Shown here: piece after piece, positions 56,301 to 64,000 of the stretch
How the letters are laid out: each line of letters opens with the position of its first letter
Numbering within the stretch: position 1 is the stretch's first letter
Source: Fragilariopsis cylindrus CCMP1102
Taxonomy: Eukaryota; Bacillariophyta; Bacillariophyceae; Bacillariales; Bacillariaceae
Reading direction: 5' to 3'
NCBI GenBank assembly: GCA_900095095.1
Contig: FMBT01000293.1
Span: 124,001 to 188,000, forward strand
Length of the DNA stretch: 64,000 nt
Notes under the pieces: model-generated
Told to the model about the DNA's origin: nothing
The model's database searches: none
What the model saw: the letters and a program-made list of their open reading frames with translations, nothing else
Made by a program: the position numbers and the translations under genes

Positions 56301-57660
56301 TCTTTATGCGAAAGACTACGCCCTTCACCTATTGAATGTATCAGCAATTGAAGTCTCAATAAGTAGACTATGCTTCGAGCAAAACCTACCCTGATAGCAC
56401 GGCCACCCAACGAAAAATTCCCTCCTGCTCTAGGCGCAGCTAGTTCTCCTCCAACCTTAATGAATACACTCACCAAGTACTTGATCGCTTTTGGTAGAGT
56501 ACTACATACTTCTGCCGGTAAAAGACCTCTCTTCCCGCCCCTCATTTCCGGTGCGCTACCGGTAACACCTCCGCTATCTTCGCCACGTCCTCGTTCGTTT
56601 TCCATTTGACGCTTAAACTCAATCGATGTGCACATGCATCGTGCAAGGGCTTCTGCCCACTTTTCTGAAACGTCTGCACTCTCGTCATCCAAATTCTTGA
56701 ACGCTAGAGTCATAATTTCCTCCAAACAAATAGTAGGTGAAATAGCTTGAGCATCTGGTGACGACGGTGATTTGACATGGACATTGATAGCCAGAGGTCC
56801 AAGGAGACAAGCCAGTCGTGCCGCCGCACTCCGTACTTCGGGAAATTTATCGTGGACAGCAATCTTTAAGAGTTTAACCATCTCGAGTAGTGCTTTATCT
56901 TCCAAAGCACCCTTCAGCATGAACTGTGCGCTCCCTGATATAGAACGAGTTTTCATATATGCTGTACGGGAGGCGACTGCCACGCTGCAAGCGGCTTGAA
57001 TGGCCGCAATCCGATAGGTAGGTTCGCCATTCCCACTAGATTTAAGTGCCCTTTGACATAACTGAGCCACATCAAAGGCCCAAGATGCTAATTGTGTAGA
57101 TAATTTCGGATCTTCTAAAACTCCAGAAATTACCTCCAATGCAGCAATCCGCGTCCCACCCAAGGCTCTCGCTGTTCTAGGATTCAACCCGGCCAGAATG
57201 ATCATGTCCCGAACAAAACCAAATATGTTAATTCTCTGTGCTCCTGATAGTCCCTCTCCTAAACTATGACAAAGGACAACCAATGGACCCATACTCGACG
57301 AATTGGCGTGCTTAACATTGGGGGAACGTCGCTCGGGAAGTCGGTGGTTGCATTTCCGTAACTTGCCGCTAAACTACTCGAAATACCCAATAGTTTCATT
57401 AAAACTCCCGCTAAAAGAGATGGGGCTGCCACCAACGGTGTATCTTTGGGGGCGCTTCTCAGCAAAGACCTCAAGGTATGAAGAAGGCCTAGCAAATCCG
57501 ACGAAGGCACAGGAGTAATCACATTAAACGACGAATGTATGCCCTTCGGTGGATTGATTGTGGTAAAGCTCCCCTTCCCATAGCCAATGATAACGGCACC
57601 TAACAAGGCACCAGCTTCTTCCACTGACTGTGGCATGGCCGTATCTTCAGGTGCTGCCAT
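50375..57660 (-). CDS. HEATR5/LAA1-like giant HEAT-repeat protein
   Basis: Three exons (57660-55041, 54938-54365, 54268-50375) with GT-AG introns of 102 and 96 bp give about 2,360 residues. Dense alpha-helical HEAT repeats run throughout. Matching landmarks include ALEVISGVLEDP, EVRSAAARLACLLGP, IRVGFARSIVYLLR, LPPGCFPMIADSVF across intron 1, LALGCIQRNTHRI, and a Lys-rich KKKLSLKGFKK end. HEATR5 (animals), Laa1 (yeast) and SWEETIE (plants) assist AP-1/clathrin traffic at the trans-Golgi network and endosome. One -1 break near 57318 in a C5 run (needs C6). The start ATG is 57660. The family call is by pattern and size; other HEAT scaffolds are possible. Confidence 0.65.
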
Positions 57661-58266
57661 GGCTGATTAGTTCAATACACAAGCATATGAATATCGACTT
57701 GTTCTACGACTTGTTCTACTAGTATGTACTTTGAACTAGTGTTGCTCTATGTTTTGGACTTTATTAGACATCACTCATATATTGAGACATACTAGTATCA
57801 TCGTATCATACCTATAGATAGTATATTACGTATTATACATATGATACATATGATATGCTCGTACATATGGTGATTTCTACTGCCAAGAAGAAGGCTCGCG
57901 CGGCGAAGATGTCACATACAAAATTCGAAGCAAAATAGCAAATTTCTATCAATTTTACTCCTGTTCAAACCAAAACCTCAATTTTTCAATTTTCCTCCCT
58001 CTCACAGGCTAAGAGGCACATACCCGAAGAAAAGAGTTGGTTTTAAGTCGACGCTCTACTCTACGGAACTCCCCTCTAAGACACTCCTACTGTGCGGGTC
58101 GTTGCTACTGTGATCGTGTTACATTGAAAGGAAAGAAATGGATGTAAACATACACCATATCTGTTATCGTCAACGTCTTCACATACATTACTCTTCTTCC
58201 CTATTCATACACCAAGGAAAGGAAGAATAACAGGAAAGAAAAGAAGAAACGACACTGACACTGACG
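57661..58266. promoter_or_regulatory. Divergent promoter region
   Basis: 606 bp between the HEAT protein and the surface protein. It contains AT-rich ATACATATGATACATATGATAT-type short repeats near 57835-57855 and a purine-rich leader just before 58267. Confidence 0.35.
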
Positions 58267-59925
58267 ATGATGAAAATGATAGTAAGCTCAGCTTTTATGC
58301 TGCTGATCCTTTCTCCCTGTCTGACATCCCCATGTGATGCACGTCGTTTGTCGTTGGATCAGACTCGAGGACAGCGTTTCCGATCTAGATCTTTGTACCA
58401 CGATATTCGTCCAGATAAAACAAAAGTATCGCAGGTTGCGGTAGCTCGCAGAGATGAACCATACGTGCAAACGGATGACGACTCGAAATACTGGACGAAA
58501 AAATTGTCTCCTTGCAAAGCCAAAAGCCATAGCAATGATGGTAAATCAGCAGGAAAAGCAGGTGGGAAGTCTGGAGGAAAAGCAGGTGGGAAGTCTGGAG
58601 GTAAGGCAGGTGGGAAGTCTGGAGGTAAGGCATCAAATTGTGCACATTCACATCAACCATCGACCTCGAATGGTCCTACGGTCTCTCTTGCTCCTTCGCC
58701 TAGTCCCTCGATCAGCATGAGACCAAGCATATCGGGAAGACCTTCCTACTATCCTACGAGTCAACCTAGCACTCCGCCTACTAAAAGACCAAGTTCGCGG
58801 CCATCTGATATACCGTCGGTTTCGTTCGAGCCAACCATTGCTATATTCAAAACGACACAGGATTCGAGTTCCGGTTGGGAATCTACTTGCACCGCCTCTC
58901 AACCAAGTAACCAAGACGGTGAAGACTTAAAGGAACAACGTCTCGTCTTTCGATACCGCCTATTTGTACCAGAAGATAACCCTGTAACTGAAAACACTAT
59001 CACCGACATGGAGGGACGTGTTCATGAAGGATTATCCCGGCACTTTCTTGAGTGCAAGGAAGTTGGTCGAGACAGTGATATATTTTCTATTTGGAGCATT
59101 TCCTCTGATCCTCTTGACATTATTTACTCCAATACATGTGATCTTCCAGATGATTATTCCCCTCCAGAAAAATCTACGTGCGTTCTGATGCAAGCAGACT
59201 TAGGAATGTATGTATATTTCCCTCCTAGTCGTCGTAATCGTCACCTCAACAATGAAAAAGAAAGAGCTTTGAAACCATCCCCTGCAACGGACGCAGATCA
59301 GCAAGTCATTGAAAAAACCGGGGAGTACTTAATCGCCGCCATGGAAGGGGGGGATTTCAATGACGACGAGATTGTCCTACAGACTGAGTTTGTAGGATTC
59401 ATCATGGAAGAAGATTTGCATGGTACCCTAAATGGAGGTGGATCCAATACTGCTGCAGCAGCACAACAATCGCAAACAAAACAGACAGACTCAAAAGTCG
59501 TAGCTGGAACTACGTTGATGGCCGCCGCTGCCGTTTGTTTGATAGCTGTTACTATCATTTCGTTACACCGAAGAAAACGACGTTCTGATGCATATCTAAA
59601 ACATATTGACGATAATTCCATATTTTCAGATAAGGATGATGCTGACCGTTTAACTTGCATCGTGGACGACAACGATAGTCTCGACTGGATGCACGAATAC
59701 GGACACAACGGAACGAACGGAGATGGTATGGAGAATACCGCTTACCACCACGATGTCCACAGATGTACATCTTCATACTGTGAGGTCTGTCGGCACCACA
59801 AAAACACGTACCCTACATTCATTGCATCTAAGGTTGCATCGAGTAACCTTGACGACCTTCGCTGTGGTCCATCGATTATCGAAGACAACAGATCGTATTC
59901 GTCTCCTGATACGGTGGATTTGTAA
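58267..59925 (+). CDS. Secreted type I membrane surface protein with Gly-Lys-Ser repeats
   Basis: Intact 552 residues. A signal peptide (about residues 1-25, LILSPCLTSPCDA) precedes basic RFRSRS. From ~residue 81, SPCKAKSHS leads into tandem GKAGGKSG units (24-bp repeats, 58547-58631), a Lys/Ser/Gly composition like silica-associated diatom proteins. Next is a Ser/Pro-rich stalk with SxxPS units (residues ~130-195). A folded ectodomain of about 200 residues has several Cys. One membrane helix (VVAGTTLMAAAAVCLIAVTIISL, ~411-434) is followed by a cytoplasmic tail with His/Cys. Probable cell-surface or silica-vesicle protein; the role is inferred from composition. Confidence 0.6.
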   Translation: MMKMIVSSAFMLLILSPCLTSPCDARRLSLDQTRGQRFRSRSLYHDIRPDKTKVSQVAVARRDEPYVQTDDDSKYWTKKLSPCKAKSHSNDGKSAGKAGGKSGGKAGGKSGGKAGGKSGGKASNCAHSHQPSTSNGPTVSLAPSPSPSISMRPSISGRPSYYPTSQPSTPPTKRPSSRPSDIPSVSFEPTIAIFKTTQDSSSGWESTCTASQPSNQDGEDLKEQRLVFRYRLFVPEDNPVTENTITDMEGRVHEGLSRHFLECKEVGRDSDIFSIWSISSDPLDIIYSNTCDLPDDYSPPEKSTCVLMQADLGMYVYFPPSRRNRHLNNEKERALKPSPATDADQQVIEKTGEYLIAAMEGGDFNDDEIVLQTEFVGFIMEEDLHGTLNGGGSNTAAAAQQSQTKQTDSKVVAGTTLMAAAAVCLIAVTIISLHRRKRRSDAYLKHIDDNSIFSDKDDADRLTCIVDDNDSLDWMHEYGHNGTNGDGMENTAYHHDVHRCTSSYCEVCRHHKNTYPTFIASKVASSNLDDLRCGPSIIEDNRSYSSPDTVDL

Positions 59926-60510
59926 AAGCTCATGTATGTTCATCGAAGATTCTATATGTTGTGAATCAACGATGCTTGTCGAGATAATCATTTCAACTTT
60001 TAGTATCTGAATACTACTCCTCCTCTACATTGATTATAATATCTTCAATAATCCAATGGTGCCATCAATTCTAGGAATACAGTGCAACTTTATACAGATC
60101 ACAGATATAATACACTACTGTAGTAGTGTTGTTAACCAGTAATATATTGATATGATATTTCTTGTCCTATTCTATAGCACATCAATAGTAATAGTACGTA
60201 CATTGCATTGTTTCCTATGTTACGATACAATATATTATTTACAATATATTTATCCACCATTATTTTCAATATAGTTTTTGGGGGAGATGGTTTTCTAGAT
60301 TTTTTTGTCGAATTTTTTGCGGCTGGCAATTTACTATGGAAAACGGAAAACATCAAAACAACTTTGCAACCTATCTTGAATCTACCGTATCTCTTATTAC
60401 CTTATTATCACACTATATACGATACTCTATATTTACTACCTCTCTGTTACTTCCGTCCCAAACGAAAAGGACCCTACCAGAGTAGGATCTGTATTGAACA
60501 GTTACTAACT
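59926..60510. other. Intergenic / possible 5' extension
   Basis: 585 bp of AT-rich sequence. From 60217 it is open in the frame of the next gene and would add a 98-residue hydrophobic, aromatic-rich stretch; this looks like chance or a 5' UTR rather than protein. Confidence 0.35.
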
Positions 60511-61476
60511 ATGAAATGGAATTCGCTTTTTCTAAAGTTATGGCTGTCGTCGTCCGTACATATGACAATGTCGTCGAGTAATGGTAGCAGCGCCAGTAAC
60601 AAGGGTGATTTCTTATTATCTCCCATCCCAAATTGGCAAGAATCATGGACGGCAAGTCAAGCTTCCGGAACTGCCATGGCAATGACCGTACAAGATTGTT
60701 TCGTTATATTTCTTAGGTCTCCTTCCACGAATGTTTATAAACCTGTGTATACGACGACAACCAGTAAGACAGAACTAAAATATGGATTGCATGTAGAAAG
60801 GATTGAACGAGAATATCAGCACAAAGTATCAGTACAATATGCCCCATCATGGTTTTCAATCGGGTCTCATTCACTATGCTGTATGACTGGTTTGGCACTG
60901 GATGTAGAACATACCAGTAGAGTCCTTCAAAGGAAGGTAGATGATCATTTAAATATCTATCAAACGTCAATGAAGACTCATGTAATGACACAAAAATTGG
61001 CTTCTGTTCTACAGAATGAATGTCTTGGTAAGGGTGGCCGACCCTTTGGAGTCCAATGCATGATACTGGGATGTGATGATATCGATCCGAATGATGGTTC
61101 ATTATGTATTTATTCGATTGATCCATCTGGTAGTTGGCAAAATTGGGGTAAAGCTTCAGCTATTGGGAAATTTGGTACGGAAGTACGAAGAACTTTAGCA
61201 AATAAATTGGTATCTTCCCCGACGACGATCACGGATCTCGAAGATGGTGTTTCATGTCTCATTGGAAGTTGGAAGGAAACATGTCAAGAAATGGGTATAA
61301 GTAAGAAAGACAATGACGATTATGAAGTACTGATACTGCAAAAACATCCAACAAATAGATTAAAAAGTAATTTATTTCGTATCCCAACAGATGAAGTCGA
61401 TCGAATAACAGAGAAGGTGGATTCTAATTTATTTTCTGATGGGAAAGAAGACAAAAAGAAGAAAAAGCTGTTGTAG
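60511..61476 (+). CDS. Divergent proteasome alpha-subunit-like protein
   Basis: Preferred start ATG 60511 (321 residues); an in-frame ATG at 60217 is possible. The core follows the 20S alpha fold: ASGTAMAMTVQDCFVI, IGSHSLCCMTGLALDVEHTSRVLQ, then KLASVLQNECLGKGGRPFGVQCMILGCDD, LCIYSIDPSGSWQNWGKASAIG and FGTEVRRTLA. The RPFG and DPSG..W..A.AIG boxes are classic alpha-subunit motifs, but the N-terminal YD-x-x-x-T/FSP signature is missing and the N-terminus is instead hydrophobic. It may be a diverged paralogue rather than a core subunit. The Lys-rich C-terminus resembles alpha-subunit tails. Confidence 0.6.
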   Translation: MKWNSLFLKLWLSSSVHMTMSSSNGSSASNKGDFLLSPIPNWQESWTASQASGTAMAMTVQDCFVIFLRSPSTNVYKPVYTTTTSKTELKYGLHVERIEREYQHKVSVQYAPSWFSIGSHSLCCMTGLALDVEHTSRVLQRKVDDHLNIYQTSMKTHVMTQKLASVLQNECLGKGGRPFGVQCMILGCDDIDPNDGSLCIYSIDPSGSWQNWGKASAIGKFGTEVRRTLANKLVSSPTTITDLEDGVSCLIGSWKETCQEMGISKKDNDDYEVLILQKHPTNRLKSNLFRIPTDEVDRITEKVDSNLFSDGKEDKKKKKLL

Positions 61477-61576
61477 TATTTTATGTTTGCTAATTAATGT
61501 ATTACAAGTAATATTCACTTTATATTATATAATATAGACACATACAGTATTCAATAGTCGTTATTATTTACGGTAG

Positions 61577-63517
61577 TCAATCGTGTTTTTCAAGAATATT
61601 TATACCTTCCTTGATGATGTTTGCTACTTGCAATGCACTCGGTCTATCGTGTTTATTATGAATCCAAGCATTTTCCATCGCTCGAATCATACACCGTTCG
61701 TACACTCCTGGATCATTGTATATCTCATCAGGTATCTTTGGTCGTTGTTTAGCTATCACAAATTTATATACATCTTTAAGATTCACACCTTCCCATGGTT
61801 CTATTCCTACTAATAAAAAATATAAAACATTCCCCAAGGAAAAAACATCCACTTTTTCTGTTTCCTTTTCGTAGGCGTATTCTTCCGGTGATCGATATTC
61901 ACCACCATTCCTTGCGACATCAAAACCACATTGTCCATCCGATGTTTGATTCCATTTATGAACTGTTTGATTCCACATTAAAAACCGAACACGATTAAAG
62001 TCAGATAGCTTATAATATCCATCTTGATATATGAATTGATCTGCTTTTATATCTGTATGAGCCATGGTAGGTCGACCTTCTTCATCTATGTGATGCGCAT
62101 CATGGATACTCAGTGACACATTGTAGGCGATACGCAATATATCTAGTTTGGTAGGTTCTGGTGAATCTTCGTCGTATATTCTGGTTAGGTCTCCCCCATC
62201 GGCGTAATCAAAAATTGCTGTATTAGAACAATGTCCGTATATATCTACAACCAACGAACTCTTATGTAGTTCGTCGAATGCTATCGCATCTCGCCGATGC
62301 CGATCATGATTTCGTAGGTCAAACTTTTTCTCCTTCGATCGTAGTGAACGGAGTGTTTTCATAGCTCGTTTCGTAACACCATCATGATCTCGAATCATCC
62401 ATACATGTCGAAATGCGCCTTGATTGACTAGACGCATTTGTTCATTTTTATCACGATCAGGATCGATGAGATTGTGTTTTTCGATTCTTTTTTTTTCTTC
62501 CCATTCCAATTCCATCGATTTTGGATCAATTCCTGTTAATAGATTCGATGGGAGTTGGTACAATTGTTGCCATCCACTAGATTCCTCATGGATTGTATTA
62601 CATGTTGGATTATGACTAAGTTGCCAAGATGGTGCAACTGGTTGACAATCACCTTTATCTAACGATTCTGCCTGATGGAGATATCTAGGATTCGTCATTC
62701 GTATCTCTACATAGGATTGTTTTAATTCACGTAAACCCCATTGTTTGATATCAAATAATTCTTCATCATTAACAGCGGCAAATCCAGGTGCCATTGATAA
62801 ACGAAATGTATGATTCTGATCAGTAAGTTTCACTACTCGAGGTTCTCGCGGCGAAGGAAATGTCGTTCTATGGAAGAATCGTTCGAAAGAAGTATTGTTT
62901 CGGTCGAACTTTAGTGAAAGTGGTTGTTGTTGTTGTTGTTGTTGTTCCTCGTCGTAATTGTTTATAAAGATATCATTCACTTGAGGATTACTAATTTTTC
63001 TTAAATTATTTTTGGCATCGGATCTTTTTCCTTTATTTCGTCTTATACGAGATTGTGTTTCGGATGATATACCGTTTCCGTTATAATATGATTGATCCAT
63101 TGTCCATATCATTGTTTGTGACGATAACGATGACGACATCAAATATATTGTTGGTGGCAGAAGCAACGCCAAAGATATTACAATGAGTACCATAATAACT
63201 TGTGATGTTCGTGTCAATGTTAAATATCTTACAATCCATCGTTGCCAAGACAATGATAGTATAGATCTTGGCGCTTTCTTCTGAAATCGTCGTATCGGCT
63301 GTTGTTGTTCGTATGACAATGACGATGATGATAACGATAAGTTCGACGATGACGACATAGTATCAGTATTACTTAAACTTGCGCTTGTTGTACGATTGGT
63401 CGGTTCGGTCGATATCGATGTCGATGGCAATACTAAACGATGTCGTCGAAGTGTATTTGTATTATTGTTACTATTCAATATATCATCATCTGTATTATTA
63501 TTGTTTTCGTTCTTCAT
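61577..63517 (-). CDS. Membrane-anchored protein kinase-like protein, probably lumenal
   Basis: Intact 646 residues from ATG 63517. A Ser/Asn-rich N-terminal tail, one membrane helix (QVIMVLIVISLALLLPPTIYL, ~residues 105-125), then a long stem. The kinase domain (~360-640) has AMKTLRS (ATP Lys), AHTDIKADQFIY in place of HRD-K-N (Asp 489), SDFNRVRF in place of DFG (Asp 506) and PEEYAY, VDVFSLGNVLYFLLVG for the C-lobe. The changed HTD and DFN triplets keep both catalytic Asp residues. Type II topology and NxT sites (WNQT twice) suggest a secretory-pathway kinase. Target unknown. Confidence 0.75.
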   Translation of the reverse strand: MKNENNNNTDDDILNSNNNTNTLRRHRLVLPSTSISTEPTNRTTSASLSNTDTMSSSSNLSLSSSSLSYEQQQPIRRFQKKAPRSILSLSWQRWIVRYLTLTRTSQVIMVLIVISLALLLPPTIYLMSSSLSSQTMIWTMDQSYYNGNGISSETQSRIRRNKGKRSDAKNNLRKISNPQVNDIFINNYDEEQQQQQQQPLSLKFDRNNTSFERFFHRTTFPSPREPRVVKLTDQNHTFRLSMAPGFAAVNDEELFDIKQWGLRELKQSYVEIRMTNPRYLHQAESLDKGDCQPVAPSWQLSHNPTCNTIHEESSGWQQLYQLPSNLLTGIDPKSMELEWEEKKRIEKHNLIDPDRDKNEQMRLVNQGAFRHVWMIRDHDGVTKRAMKTLRSLRSKEKKFDLRNHDRHRRDAIAFDELHKSSLVVDIYGHCSNTAIFDYADGGDLTRIYDEDSPEPTKLDILRIAYNVSLSIHDAHHIDEEGRPTMAHTDIKADQFIYQDGYYKLSDFNRVRFLMWNQTVHKWNQTSDGQCGFDVARNGGEYRSPEEYAYEKETEKVDVFSLGNVLYFLLVGIEPWEGVNLKDVYKFVIAKQRPKIPDEIYNDPGVYERCMIRAMENAWIHNKHDRPSALQVANIIKEGINILEKHD

Positions 63518-64000
63518 GCTGGTTGCTTGTATTGTGGCGCCTACAGTACTAGTACTTTATCGTTGGTGTTCCGCCGATCTCCTCCAAGTCTACGCTTGTT
63601 TTCTCTCACTTACGCCAATTAGATTTTTCGTTGTTTGTCTAGTATCGAAGTGTGCGTATGACGAAAGTGAAGAATTCTTCAAATGCAAAGACAAGTAGTC
63701 ATCGTGTTCGACTCTATTACCGGTTACATTGAAATACAAATTTGAATTACAGTATCGAAAAATCGAAAAATCGAAACTTCTTCTTCTTCTCATTATTTGT
63801 TTTTAGTATTTTGATTACCGTGCTTTCGCTCGATACTCAATACGATGATTCAAAAAAGTTTCCTAGTCCGTGATCAAATCCAGTCACTTCATCCTTCGCG
63901 ATCATTTTTTTTATGTCATTTAAAATCATACACACAATCTTTAATGTTCAATGTACGTATAGTAGTATCAAACATCAATCAAGTCAATCAATCTAGGCCG
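63518..64000. promoter_or_regulatory. Upstream region of the kinase gene
   Basis: 483 bp to the window end, expected promoter and 5' UTR of the minus-strand kinase. Two short ORFs (63396-63698 plus, 63590-63793 minus) have no features. Confidence 0.35.

Noticed and set aside
1-64000. Uridine-insertion RNA editing to explain the frame breaks
   Set aside because: The missing bases needed include A, C and G as well as T, so a U-only editing system does not fit.

Overview
The window looks like nuclear DNA of a diatom or close stramenopile relative. It is AT-rich and gene-dense, with short GT-AG introns of about 95-230 bp. One predicted protein has an N-terminal signal peptide ending in a DAFAF motif like diatom plastid targeting. 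There is a secreted Ser/Pro-rich surface protein and a Ty1/copia element of the kind common in diatoms. Gene content is ordinary eukaryotic housekeeping plus lineage-typical unknowns; nothing bacterial, viral or organellar was seen. The species cannot be named from the sequence.

Layout. 1-6.2 kb: C-terminus of a DnaJ/zinc-finger protein, complex III subunit QCR7 (minus strand, one intron), a transportin-1-type importin and a GNAT acetyltransferase. 6.2-26.8 kb is a nest of transposable elements. A small multi-pass membrane gene (6871-7813) is followed by a 6.2-kb endonuclease-less Penelope-like retroelement (7856-14027, minus strand) with 283-bp direct repeats that each carry a hammerhead-like fold. 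Next come a truncated second copy of the membrane gene (14029-14621) and a 12.2-kb Ty1/copia element (14623-26843, minus strand) with 264-bp LTRs. 26.8-28.8 kb is gene-empty. 28.8-36.8 kb: propionyl-CoA carboxylase beta (with a 6-nt microexon), a GNAT-amine oxidase fusion and tRNA-dihydrouridine synthase DUS1. 37.2-41.5 kb: L-rhamnonate dehydratase (6 exons) tail-to-tail with a two-domain gene that joins a FAH-type hydrolase to a short-chain dehydrogenase. Together these can encode the last three steps of the non-phosphorylated oxidative L-rhamnose pathway, ending in pyruvate and L-lactate. 42-50 kb: an RNase H-like protein, two unknown membrane proteins, a photolyase-like/alpha-beta hydrolase fusion and a YciI-like protein. 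50.4-57.7 kb: a giant HEATR5/LAA1-like HEAT protein. 58.3-63.5 kb: a surface protein, a proteasome-alpha-like protein and a membrane-anchored kinase.

The main biological candidate for a new system is the rhamnonate dehydratase / hydrolase-dehydrogenase pair. The second is the Penelope-like element with its hammerhead folds and kilobase-scale flanking duplication.

Caution on sequence quality. Many genes, host and transposon alike, are split by frame changes, nearly all of them -1, and most can be mended by one extra base in a short homopolymer. That pattern points to residual indel errors in a long-read assembly rather than to mass pseudogenisation. Spans below cover whole inferred genes, and the breaks are stated.
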